From positions 558,001-622,000 of the forward strand of contig NZ_JBHEEH010000001.1 in assembly GCF_041929845.1 (NCBI RefSeq): a stretch of DNA of 64,000 nucleotides, written 5' to 3'. The position numbers and the translations under genes are program-made. The notes beneath the pieces were generated by a model that did no database searches, was not told the origin of the DNA, and saw only the letters and a program-made list of their open reading frames with translations. This document shows positions 33,601 to 41,698 of this stretch, in pieces; the stretch's first letter is position 1, and every line of letters begins with the position of its first letter. This stretch comes from Paenochrobactrum pullorum. GTDB taxonomy: Bacteria > Pseudomonadota > Alphaproteobacteria > Rhizobiales > Rhizobiaceae.

Positions 33601-35910
33601 TTATTTTTGCGCCGCCGCTCGTTCGAGATTGGCTTCATACTGATATTTGGCCGAGTGATATTGCTTCGGCCAAGCAATACTCTTAATGCCGATTTTGGCC
33701 GCTTCATGTAAAATCCATGCATTGTCGGCCAGATGCGGACGGGCGATGGCGCATAGATCAGCACGACCTGCGGAAATAATGGAATTTGCGTGATCGGCTT
33801 CCGAAATCGCACCGACAGCAATGGTCGCAATGCCCACTTCATTGCGGATTTTGTCGGAAAATGGTGTCTGGAACAGACGGCCATAGACCGGCTTTTCAGC
33901 TTTTGATGTCTGGCCGGAAGAACAGTCGATCATATCCGCACCAGCCGTTTTGAACATTTTTGCAAAAATGGCAGCATCATCCGGCGTATTGCCGCCTTCC
34001 ACCCAGTCATGGCAGGAAAGGCGCACGGAAATCGGCTTGACTTCCGGCCAATTGGCACGCACCGCTTCAAACACTTCCAGTGGATAGCGAGCACGGTTTT
34101 CATGAGAGCCGCCATATTCATCGGTACGGATATTGGTGAGCGGCGATAAGAAGCTTGCCAGCAGATAGCCGTGGGCAACGTGCAATTCCAACCAGTCGGC
34201 ACCGGTTTCGGCGGCTCGTTTGGTGGCGGCGATAAAGTCCGCTTTGACGCGGTCCATATCGGCGCGATCCATCGCTTTTGGCGTGACACCATGTTCCAGA
34301 TAGGCAATCGCTGATGCGGAATAGAGCGGCCAGCCACCGCTTTCCAGCGGTTGGTCGATGCCTTCCCAAGCGACTTTAGTAGCACCCTTGCGCCCTGCAT
34401 GACCAAGCTGAATACCGACCTTGGCTGAACTGTTCTGATGGATGAAATTGACGAGGCGTTTCCAGCCCTCGATCTGTTCATCATTCCAAAGCCCCAGACA
34501 GCCCGGCGTGATGCGGGCATCGGGTGACACGCAGGTCATTTCGGCAAAAATCAACCCCGCGCCACCAATGGCACGGCTGCCTAAATGCACTATGTGGAAA
34601 TCATTAATCAGGCCATCTTCAGCCGAATACATCGCCATTGGCGACATCACAATGCGGTTTGGCAGCACTGTGCCCCGCATGGTGTAAGGCGTAAACATCG
34701 GCGGCAGCGAGCGCTCATCATTTATCGCAAGTCCTGCTTGTTTGGCAAACCAACGCTCGTAATTTTCAAGCCATGTGGCATCGCGCAGACGTAAATTTTC
34801 ATGGCTGATACGCTGCGAGCGGGTCAGCATCGAATACATGAACTGTTCCGGCGCCATTACATCGGCATAACGGTGGCCGACGACTTCAAACCATTCCATC
34901 GCATTGCGAGCCGCATTTTGAATGCGCGCCACATCAACACGGCGGATTTCCTCGTAATCCTCCAGCACTGCCGGAATATGGCTCTTGTCATGGCCGTGAA
35001 TTTCAAATTGGCGGGTCAGTTCAATCGCATCATCAATGGCAAGCTTGGTGCCTGAACCAATGGCAAAATGCGCGGTATGCGCTGCATCACCCATCAACAC
35101 CACATGCGAATGACCGTTAAAATGGCTCCATTTTTCGCAAATCAGACGGTTGAAATTGAGCCATGCAGAGCCACGCAAATGACGGGAATTGCTCTTGAGC
35201 GATGCACCTTCAAGCACTTCCGAAAACAGGTTTTCGCAAAAGTGGATGGCCTGATCCTGATCCATCGCGTCGAAGCCGGAAGCCTGATAGGTGTCTTCGG
35301 TGGTTTCGATAATAAATGTCGAGGTCTGATCGTCAAATTTATAAATATGCGCTTGAAACCAGCCATGTTCGGTTTTGCGGAAATCAAAGGTAAAAGCATC
35401 ATAGAGTTTGTCGGTACCAAGCCAGATAAAACGGTTTGGCCGCTTGAGCATATCCGGCTTGAAAATTTCGACATAGTGATTGCGGATTTTCGAGTTCACG
35501 CCGTCACTGGCAATGATCAGGTCGGAATCTTGATAATCGAGATCGCTGTTGACCTCGGTTTCAAAAACCAGCTCCACGCCCAATTCCTCGCAGCGGCGCT
35601 GTAAAATATTGAGCAGTTTTTTGCGCCCGATACCAACAAAGCCGTGGCCGGATGTGCGCTGTTTGGTGCCTTTGAAAAGCACCTCAATATCATCCCAATG
35701 GTTGAATGCATCCTGAATTTCATTGGCGCTTTTAGGATCCCATTCCTGCATGGATTCCATCGTTGCGTCAGAGAACACTACACCCCAGCCGAATGTGTCA
35801 TAAGGGCGGTTGCGCTCAACCACACGAATATGATGTTCGGGGTGCAGTTTCTTCATCAAAAGTGCAAAATACAGCCCTGCCGGACCACCGCCGATGCAGA
35901 CGATACGCAT
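33601..35910 (-). CDS. 2-aminobenzoyl-CoA monooxygenase/reductase-like fusion (salicylyl-CoA 5-hydroxylase/oxidoreductase)
   Basis: 769-residue two-domain flavoenzyme. Residues about 1-370 are an FAD aromatic monooxygenase (MRIVCIGGGPAGLYFALLMKK; VLMGDAAHTAHFAIGSGTKLA). Residues about 395-769 are an Old Yellow Enzyme type FMN reductase (FTPYTMRGTVLPNRIVMSPM, QLGHAGRKG, HVAHGYLLASFLSPL, NIRTDEYGG). This fusion is known from aerobic 2-aminobenzoyl-CoA metabolism in Azoarcus evansii, where it hydroxylates and then reduces the ring; annotation pipelines also name it salicylyl-CoA 5-hydroxylase. ATG 35910 has AAGGGA 8 bases upstream. First gene of the operon; no CoA ligase is adjacent. Confidence 0.9.
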   Translation of the reverse strand: MRIVCIGGGPAGLYFALLMKKLHPEHHIRVVERNRPYDTFGWGVVFSDATMESMQEWDPKSANEIQDAFNHWDDIEVLFKGTKQRTSGHGFVGIGRKKLLNILQRRCEELGVELVFETEVNSDLDYQDSDLIIASDGVNSKIRNHYVEIFKPDMLKRPNRFIWLGTDKLYDAFTFDFRKTEHGWFQAHIYKFDDQTSTFIIETTEDTYQASGFDAMDQDQAIHFCENLFSEVLEGASLKSNSRHLRGSAWLNFNRLICEKWSHFNGHSHVVLMGDAAHTAHFAIGSGTKLAIDDAIELTRQFEIHGHDKSHIPAVLEDYEEIRRVDVARIQNAARNAMEWFEVVGHRYADVMAPEQFMYSMLTRSQRISHENLRLRDATWLENYERWFAKQAGLAINDERSLPPMFTPYTMRGTVLPNRIVMSPMAMYSAEDGLINDFHIVHLGSRAIGGAGLIFAEMTCVSPDARITPGCLGLWNDEQIEGWKRLVNFIHQNSSAKVGIQLGHAGRKGATKVAWEGIDQPLESGGWPLYSASAIAYLEHGVTPKAMDRADMDRVKADFIAATKRAAETGADWLELHVAHGYLLASFLSPLTNIRTDEYGGSHENRARYPLEVFEAVRANWPEVKPISVRLSCHDWVEGGNTPDDAAIFAKMFKTAGADMIDCSSGQTSKAEKPVYGRLFQTPFSDKIRNEVGIATIAVGAISEADHANSIISAGRADLCAIARPHLADNAWILHEAAKIGIKSIAWPKQYHSAKYQYEANLERAAAQK

Positions 35911-36273
35911 GATATGTTCCCTTGTTCGACGCACCGATCTTTGCCGGCTTTAAAAATAGTTTATGCTTAAAGTATTAGGTGGGAACAGGTCTGCGTCAAG
36001 CACCATTTTCAAGATTTATCATGAATTGAGAATCCAATCGGTTGGTCGGAACGGACAGCCTTGATGAAAAGCGCTGATTTGACGGCGAATTTTCACAAAA
36101 TTGAGAGTTCCAACAAATAGTTTTTATTCTTGACTTTTCATTTTGCCATAATCGTGTTACCAGCCCTTGCCAATCCAAGGAAAAATACTTGAGAATTCGC
36201 TGCTCTGCCCCCCATGGTTGTTTTAGAACCAATGTATGACTGAGCAGCCTTTTGTTATTTAAAGGAACTGGCA
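35911..36273. other. Divergent intergenic region, aromatic-CoA operon / guaB
   Basis: 363 bp. The right part holds the folded guaB leader (36199-36248). On the left, CTTTAA and TTAAAG (minus strand, near 35945-35970) form a loose inverted repeat that might be an operator for the operon. CATAAT near 36149 is a possible guaB -10 with a poor -35. Confidence 0.4.
36199..36248 (+). promoter_or_regulatory. Structured leader before guaB
   Basis: Outer stem GCTGCTC (36199-36205) / GAGCAGC (36242-36248) encloses an inner stem TGGTT / AACCA with a 7-base loop. CTTTTGTTATTT follows, then the guaB ribosome binding site AAGGA. It could be an attenuator or a protein/ligand-binding leader; I do not recognise a class. 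Confidence 0.4.
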
Positions 36274-37764
36274 ATGGCAAAAATTATTGAAACGCCTACG
36301 GGACATTTAGCCCTAACATTTGATGATGTGCTGCTGCAGCCGGGTCACTCTGAGGTGATGCCGGGTCAGACAGATCTGCGCACAATTATTGCCGGTGATA
36401 TTGAACTCAACCTGCCGCTGCTTTCAGCTGCAATGGATACTGTAACCGAATCGCGTCTGGCCATTGCGATGGCGCAGGCCGGTGGTATTGGCGTTATTCA
36501 TCGTAATCTGACACCGGAACGTCAGGCTGAAGAAGTTCGCCGCGTCAAGAAATTTGAATCCGGTATGGTTATCAATCCGGTCACGATTGTTCCGGATGCT
36601 ACTCTGGCTGAAGCACAGGCTTTGATGTCCGCGCACCACATTTCCGGCATTCCGGTTGTTGAAGGGGCAAATGGTACACCAGGTCGTCTGGTTGGTATTC
36701 TAACCCACCGCGATGTGCGTTTTGCATCCAATCCTGATCAGAAAATTCATGAGCTGATGACCCATGAAAACCTGATCACCGTGCGTGAAAATGTGGATCA
36801 GGACGAAGCCAAGCGCTTGCTGCATCAACACCGCATTGAAAAATTGCTGGTTGTTGATGATGCCGGTCGTTGCGTTGGTTTGATTACAGTCAAAGACATT
36901 GAAAAAACCCAACTAAACCCGAATGCTGCCAAAGATGCGCAAGGCCGTCTGCGTGCAGCTGCGGCCACCAGTGTTGGTGAAGACGGTTTTGAACGTGCCG
37001 AACGTCTGATTGATGCCGGCGTTGATCTGTTGGTTGTTGATACAGCCCACGGCCATTCGCAGCGCGTTCTCGATGCAGTGACCCGCATCAAAAAACTCTC
37101 CAGCGGTGTTCGCATTCTGGCTGGTAACGTGGCAACCGCCGGTGGTACCTTGGCGCTGATAGATGCCGGTGCCGATGCTGTTAAGGTTGGTATTGGCCCT
37201 GGCTCAATCTGCACCACCCGAATTGTTGCAGGCGTTGGGGTTCCGCAGCTTTCAGCCATTATGTCGGCTGTTGAAGTGGCGCAGAAACACAATATTCCGG
37301 TGATTGCTGACGGTGGTATCAAATTCTCCGGCGATTTCGCCAAGGCACTGGCCGCTGGTGCGGTTGCTGCTATGGCTGGGTCCTTGCTTGCCGGTACGGA
37401 AGAAAGCCCGGGCGAAGTTTACCTGCATCAGGGGCGTTCATTCAAAGCTTACCGCGGTATGGGTTCGGTTGGTGCAATGGCTCGTGGTTCTGCCGACCGT
37501 TATTTCCAGGCAGAAGTACGTGACGAACTGAAGCTGGTACCGGAAGGTATTGAAGGTCAGGTGGCTTACAAAGGCCCTGTCGGCAATGTGCTGCATCAGT
37601 TGGCTGGTGGTCTTCGCGCATCAATGGGCTATGTGGGCGCAAAAAATCTGGAAGAATTCCGCGAAAAAGCAACTTTCGTACGTATTTCTAATGCAGGTTT
37701 GAGGGAAAGCCATTCACATGGTGTGACCATCACCCGTGAAAGCCCGAATTACCCAAGCGCATAA
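36274..37764 (+). CDS. guaB: Inosine-5'-monophosphate dehydrogenase
   Basis: NAD-dependent oxidation of IMP to XMP, the first committed step of GMP synthesis. 496 residues. The barrel opens LTFDDVLLQPGHSEVMPGQ; two CBS domains (about 100-215) regulate by nucleotides; the active Cys is in GIGPGSICTTRIV; flap residues lie in YRGMGSVGAM. AAGGA is 8 bases upstream. guaA and purC lie about 6-8 kb downstream, not in one operon. Confidence 0.97.
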   Translation: MAKIIETPTGHLALTFDDVLLQPGHSEVMPGQTDLRTIIAGDIELNLPLLSAAMDTVTESRLAIAMAQAGGIGVIHRNLTPERQAEEVRRVKKFESGMVINPVTIVPDATLAEAQALMSAHHISGIPVVEGANGTPGRLVGILTHRDVRFASNPDQKIHELMTHENLITVRENVDQDEAKRLLHQHRIEKLLVVDDAGRCVGLITVKDIEKTQLNPNAAKDAQGRLRAAAATSVGEDGFERAERLIDAGVDLLVVDTAHGHSQRVLDAVTRIKKLSSGVRILAGNVATAGGTLALIDAGADAVKVGIGPGSICTTRIVAGVGVPQLSAIMSAVEVAQKHNIPVIADGGIKFSGDFAKALAAGAVAAMAGSLLAGTEESPGEVYLHQGRSFKAYRGMGSVGAMARGSADRYFQAEVRDELKLVPEGIEGQVAYKGPVGNVLHQLAGGLRASMGYVGAKNLEEFREKATFVRISNAGLRESHSHGVTITRESPNYPSA

Positions 37765-37787
37765 TAAGCTTGATTGAATATTACATT

Positions 37788-37821
37788 AAAAAAGCCCGCT
37801 TTTCTCAAAGCGGGCTTTTTT
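37788..37821. terminator. Bidirectional terminator guaB / oxyR
   Basis: AAAAAAGCCCGCTTT / AAAGCGGGCTTTTTT with a TCTC loop, between convergent genes. Confidence 0.93.
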
Positions 37822-37824
37822 GCG

Positions 37825-38763
37825 TTAATTTTGCATCTTCGCGAGTGATTTCAGCTCCTGATCGCTGACCTTAAGCTGTTGCACAGCTTTTGAAATACAA
37901 TCAGAAAGCGCCATAAAATCAGCCCGTCGCAGACTTTGTTTGCGCCATAACATGCCGATTTCGCGTGATGGCTGTTCGCCTTCGAAAGGGATAATTCGCA
38001 TTTTCATGTGGCTTGCTTCGGCACGTACAGCAATTTCCGGAATGAGCGTCAACCCCATGCCGTGACTGACCATTTGCAGCAGCGTGGCCATGCTGGTGGC
38101 GCCATATTTCACCAATTGGCGTTGATGTGGTTTGGTGCAGAATTCCAGTGCTTGTTCGCGCAGACAATGACCTTCTTCCAGCAATAGCAACCGATCCAGT
38201 GCAACGCGATCCTGTGTCATTGGTCCATCGAGAATATCAGTGTCATTGGTGGCGGTTGCAATAAGAAAACGGTCGTTAAAAAGCGATGTATGCGCCAAGC
38301 GATCATCGTCGACGGGCAGTGCGGCGACAATGGCATCCAGCTCGCCATTGTTGAGATCTTCCAGCAAGCGTGCCGTCATTGCTTCGCGCAGTTCAAGGCG
38401 GAATTGCGGATATTGATTACGCAGTAACGGGATGAGCAGCGGCACAATATAGGGCGCGATGGTTGGAATGATACCAAGCCGCATCCGGGCGCTAAGCAAG
38501 CCTTTATTAATTGCCGTGACATCTTCCAGTGCCTGAATATCCATCAAAATTGCCTGAATACGCGGGCGCAGAATTTTGCCAAGCTCGGTGATGATCACAC
38601 TGCGCTGGGTGCGCTCGAAAAGAGGCGCACCGGCGAGATCTTCCATTTCGGCAATTTGTGCCGACAAGGCTGGCTGCGAAACATGCACTGTTTCAGCGGC
38701 TTTGCGAAAATGAAGCGTAGTGGCGAGCGCTTCGAAATAGCGCATTTGTCTGACTGTAAACAT
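37825..38763 (-). CDS. oxyR: LysR-type peroxide sensor OxyR
   Basis: 312-residue LysR-family regulator with N-terminal helix-turn-helix (RQMRYFEALATTLHFRKAAE). Cys200 and Cys209 in EEGHCLREQALEFC match the redox pair Cys199/Cys208 of E. coli OxyR, which forms a disulfide with hydrogen peroxide. It diverges from the catalase gene by 174 bp, the classic arrangement. A GATAAGG-TAT-TCCTATC dyad (38764-38780) touches its start codon and may be its own operator. Confidence 0.94.
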   Translation of the reverse strand: MFTVRQMRYFEALATTLHFRKAAETVHVSQPALSAQIAEMEDLAGAPLFERTQRSVIITELGKILRPRIQAILMDIQALEDVTAINKGLLSARMRLGIIPTIAPYIVPLLIPLLRNQYPQFRLELREAMTARLLEDLNNGELDAIVAALPVDDDRLAHTSLFNDRFLIATATNDTDILDGPMTQDRVALDRLLLLEEGHCLREQALEFCTKPHQRQLVKYGATSMATLLQMVSHGMGLTLIPEIAVRAEASHMKMRIIPFEGEQPSREIGMLWRKQSLRRADFMALSDCISKAVQQLKVSDQELKSLAKMQN

Positions 38764-38780
38764 GATAAGGTATTCCTATC
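38764..38780. promoter_or_regulatory. Candidate OxyR site
   Basis: GATAAGG-TAT-TCCTATC, an imperfect dyad with ATAG-like half-sites immediately upstream of oxyR in the oxyR/katA region. A second GATA-rich element, GATAAGAATAG, starts near 38812. Assigned by position and partial resemblance only. Confidence 0.4.
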
Positions 38781-38937
38781 AGTCTTTCATGAAAATGCAA
38801 TTAGAGATTATGATAAGAATAGTTCTAAACTGCCTTTATCAAAGGGCGCGTCTGTGAGAGACTTGTATTTATAGACGTGAGCCTTGGCTCCATTCAGGAG
38901 CATTTAACATGTTTATACCAAAAGGGAGAGACCATTT

Positions 38938-40437
38938 ATGACCGATCGCCCGATTATGACCACAACCGGTGGTGCACCTGTTCCGGACAATCAAAACTCG
39001 TTGACCGCCGGTGAGCGCGGCCCTGTTTTGATGCAGGATTATCAGCTGATTGAAAAGCTGGCGCATCAAAATCGTGAACGCATTCCTGAGCGTGCTGTGC
39101 ATGCGAAAGGTTGGGGTGCACATGGCACTTTGACCATTACTGGTGACATTTCCAAATATACCAAGGCTTCCGCATTGCAGCCGGGAGCTGTTACCCCGAT
39201 GTTGGCGCGTTTTTCGACCGTTGCCGGTGAGCAGGGTGCAGCGGATGCCGAGCGCGATGTACGCGGCTTTGCTTTGAAATTCTATACGCCTGAAGGCAAT
39301 TGGGATTTGGTTGGCAATAATACGCCGGTGTTTTTTGTGCGTGACCCGATGAAGTTCCCGGATTTTATCCATACGCAGAAACGCCATCCGAAAACCAATC
39401 TGCGCTCGGCCACAGCGATGTGGGATTTCTGGTCATTGTCACCGGAAAGTCTGCATCAGGTGACAATTTTGATGTCTGACCGCGGTTTGCCGACCGATGT
39501 GCGCCACATCAATGGTTATGGTTCGCACACTTATTCTTTCTGGAATGATCAGGGTGAGCGTTATTGGGTAAAATTCCACTTTAAAACCATGCAGGGTCAC
39601 AAGCATTGGACCAATGATGAAGCTGAGCATGTTGTGGGTAAAACCCGTGAATCGACACAGGAAGACCTCTACGGTTCTATTGAAAAAGGCGAGTTTCCGC
39701 GCTGGAAAGTGCAGGTGCAGATCATGCCTGAAACGGATGCCGACAAGACGCCTTATAATCCGTTTGATCTGACCAAAGTCTGGCCGCATGCGGATTATCC
39801 GCCAATTGATATTGGTGTGATGGAATTGAACCGTAATCCGGAAAACTATTTTGCGGAAATTGAAAACGCAGCCTTTTCTCCATCCAATATTGTGCCAGGG
39901 ATCAGCTATTCGCCGGATAAAATGTTGCAGGCACGCTTATTCTCTTATGCGGATGCACATCGCCATCGTTTGGGCACCCATTATGAGCATATTCCGGTCA
40001 ACCAGCCGAAATGCCCTGTGCATCACTATCACCGCGATGGTCAGATGAATACATTCGGTGGTATCGCAACCGGCAATCCTGATGCTTATTATGAGCCGAA
40101 TTCTTTCAATGGCCCGGTCGAGCAGCCTTCTGCCAAAGAGCCGCCACTGAGAATCAACGGTGATGCCGAGCGTTACAATCACCGTATCGGCAACGATGAT
40201 TATTCACAGCCACGCGCTTTGTTTAATCTTTTTAATGATGGCGAAAAAGCACGTCTTTTCTCGAATATTGCTGCAGCAATGGGTGGCGTGCCGGGCTTTA
40301 TCATCGAGCGCCAGCTTGGCCATTTCAAGCTGATCCATCCGGATTATGAAGCGGGTGTACGTAAGGCTCTCCACCAAGCCCACGGCTATGATGCCAATAC
40401 GATTTCCAACGAGGAAAAAGCGGGTATCAACGCTTAA
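38938..40437 (+). CDS. katA: Catalase (heme, clade 3 type)
   Basis: 499-residue monofunctional heme catalase that dismutates hydrogen peroxide. Catalytic His55 lies in RIPERAVHAKGWGAHG; Asn in DLVGNNTPVFF; heme-ligand Tyr in RLFSYADAHRHRLG. Length fits small-subunit catalases. Divergent from oxyR, so peroxide induction is likely. GGGAG lies 9 bases before ATG 38938. A terminator follows. Confidence 0.97.
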   Translation: MTDRPIMTTTGGAPVPDNQNSLTAGERGPVLMQDYQLIEKLAHQNRERIPERAVHAKGWGAHGTLTITGDISKYTKASALQPGAVTPMLARFSTVAGEQGAADAERDVRGFALKFYTPEGNWDLVGNNTPVFFVRDPMKFPDFIHTQKRHPKTNLRSATAMWDFWSLSPESLHQVTILMSDRGLPTDVRHINGYGSHTYSFWNDQGERYWVKFHFKTMQGHKHWTNDEAEHVVGKTRESTQEDLYGSIEKGEFPRWKVQVQIMPETDADKTPYNPFDLTKVWPHADYPPIDIGVMELNRNPENYFAEIENAAFSPSNIVPGISYSPDKMLQARLFSYADAHRHRLGTHYEHIPVNQPKCPVHHYHRDGQMNTFGGIATGNPDAYYEPNSFNGPVEQPSAKEPPLRINGDAERYNHRIGNDDYSQPRALFNLFNDGEKARLFSNIAAAMGGVPGFIIERQLGHFKLIHPDYEAGVRKALHQAHGYDANTISNEEKAGINA

Positions 40438-40463
40438 GGCGTGTGATAAATCGAACGGATTGA

Positions 40464-40489
40464 AAAGGAGGGGGCAACCCCTCTTTTTT
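40464..40489 (+). terminator. Intrinsic terminator after katA
   Basis: GAGGGG-GCAA-CCCCTC followed by six T. Confidence 0.88.
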
Positions 40490-40739
40490 AAAAAGAGCAA
40501 TCAGATGATTAAAATGTCTTTACTGCATTGTTAATATTTTGATGTTGATCATATAGATTTGTTATGGCCATTTATATAAATAAATAGAATATTATGTTTT
40601 GAATTTTCAATTTATATAATTGATTGTCATCTTATCGAGGCAAATTACTATCTATAGTTCTTAATGATATATTTTTATTGATCTTTGAATTATCTTAATC
40701 AGGTAATCGCTTTTGATTCTATGACGGAAGGCGAATAAG
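40490..40739. other. AT-rich intergenic region
   Basis: About 250 bp, clearly more AT-rich than the surroundings, between the katA terminator and the small membrane protein gene. It must contain the promoter of the 40740-41547 pair, but several TATA-like stretches make it impossible to choose one. No gene is seen. Confidence 0.5.
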
Positions 40740-40913
40740 ATGATGTTGTTTTTATTTGTTTTTATGACGATGGCACTCGGTTTTAATTGGCTTGGCTATC
40801 GAAAATTATCGCTGGTTTTTTTAGTTTTTTGCCTAAGTTTCGCGATTAAAGAGTTTTTATGGGAAATTCACAGCTCTGATTATGGCTATAGCATGCCGTG
40901 GCTTCAGCTATGA
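40740..40913 (+). CDS. Small membrane protein, DUF5993-like
   Basis: 57-residue hydrophobic protein starting MMLFLFVFMTMALGFNWLGY, with two predicted membrane segments (about 2-20 and 23-40) and a polar tail ending SMPWLQL. GGAAGG lies about 9 bases before ATG 40740. Size, hydrophobic pattern and position directly ahead of a DsbB-like gene match what I recall of DUF5993 proteins. Function unknown; a partner of the oxidoreductase is likely. AT-rich codons differ from most of the window. Confidence 0.72.
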   Translation: MMLFLFVFMTMALGFNWLGYRKLSLVFLVFCLSFAIKEFLWEIHSSDYGYSMPWLQL

Positions 40914-40941
40914 TTTGAAGTCAATTTGAAGGCGGATTGAT

Positions 40942-41547
40942 ATGAGTATTTTCAATACAGGTGATCAGAATGGCTCCGTTAGGCAGCACCAATGGACGGG
41001 ATTTCATTTCTTATATTTACTCGGTATGATGTTTGTTGTTGCTGCGATTTTGACCGCAGCAATGATATTGCAATATGCTTATGGTGAATTGCCTTGTCCG
41101 CTTTGTTTGCTGCAACGTCTTGCCATGTTGGGTGTGTGCTTTGGTGTGATGCTGCAATTTCGCTACGGTCTGACGTTCCAACATGCTGGCGTCACTCTGT
41201 TTTTTGCGATATTCCTGATGATTGTTTCTGTACGCCAAACACTTCTCGATATTTATGTCCGTCCAGGGCATGAATATATTGGCAGTGCTGTTTTTGGTTT
41301 GCATATGCCGGTATGGTCAGTTTTAATTGGTTTGGCTCTTATTTTGGCGACAGCATTACAAATGATGCTATGGGGCGGCATCAACTATCGCAGCAATGCA
41401 AAAATCAAAGCATTTCCGTTACTTAAGATCGCAGCAACCGTTCTGAGCTCTTATGTGCTTCTCATTGCTGTTGTGAACACGGTTTCAGTATTATTGCAAT
41501 GCGGTGCAGGGCAGTGCCATACAATGGGCTATGCGTTGCTGAAATAA
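40942..41547 (+). CDS. Disulfide bond formation protein DsbB-like
   Basis: 201-residue inner-membrane thiol oxidoreductase with about four or five transmembrane helices. Cys52 and Cys55 in LPCPLCLLQRLAML form the quinone-linked pair of DsbB/VKOR-like proteins. A second pair, Cys187 and Cys192 (QCGAGQCHTMG), lies at the C-terminus; in E. coli DsbB the second pair is in a periplasmic loop, so this is a variant arrangement. It follows the 57-residue membrane gene by 28 bp and is probably cotranscribed. No dsbA is adjacent. Confidence 0.87.
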   Translation: MSIFNTGDQNGSVRQHQWTGFHFLYLLGMMFVVAAILTAAMILQYAYGELPCPLCLLQRLAMLGVCFGVMLQFRYGLTFQHAGVTLFFAIFLMIVSVRQTLLDIYVRPGHEYIGSAVFGLHMPVWSVLIGLALILATALQMMLWGGINYRSNAKIKAFPLLKIAATVLSSYVLLIAVVNTVSVLLQCGAGQCHTMGYALLK

Positions 41548-41581
41548 TCCAAAAAGCGAAGTTGGGTCTGATCAATGGCTT

Positions 41582-41698
41582 AAGCCGCATCAATATACCA
41601 TCCTTATTGTGTTTTATGTTGCCATTTGCAGCCGGGCATGATTATGCGGAGCTGGTAATACTGGTAATAAGGATGGCTAGGGAAAAATAATGCGGCTT
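41582..41698 (+). repeat. Long-range inverted repeat spanning the rsmB start
   Basis: AAGCCGCAT (41582-41590) and CCATCCTTATT (41598-41608) are matched in reverse by AATAAGGATGG (41666-41676) and ATGCGGCTT (41690-41698). Twenty base pairs in two blocks enclose about 57 bases; the unpaired interval in the right arm carries AGGGA, and the rsmB ATG is inside the last block. Either a folded leader controlling rsmB or the remnant of a small inverted-repeat element. Confidence 0.55.
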
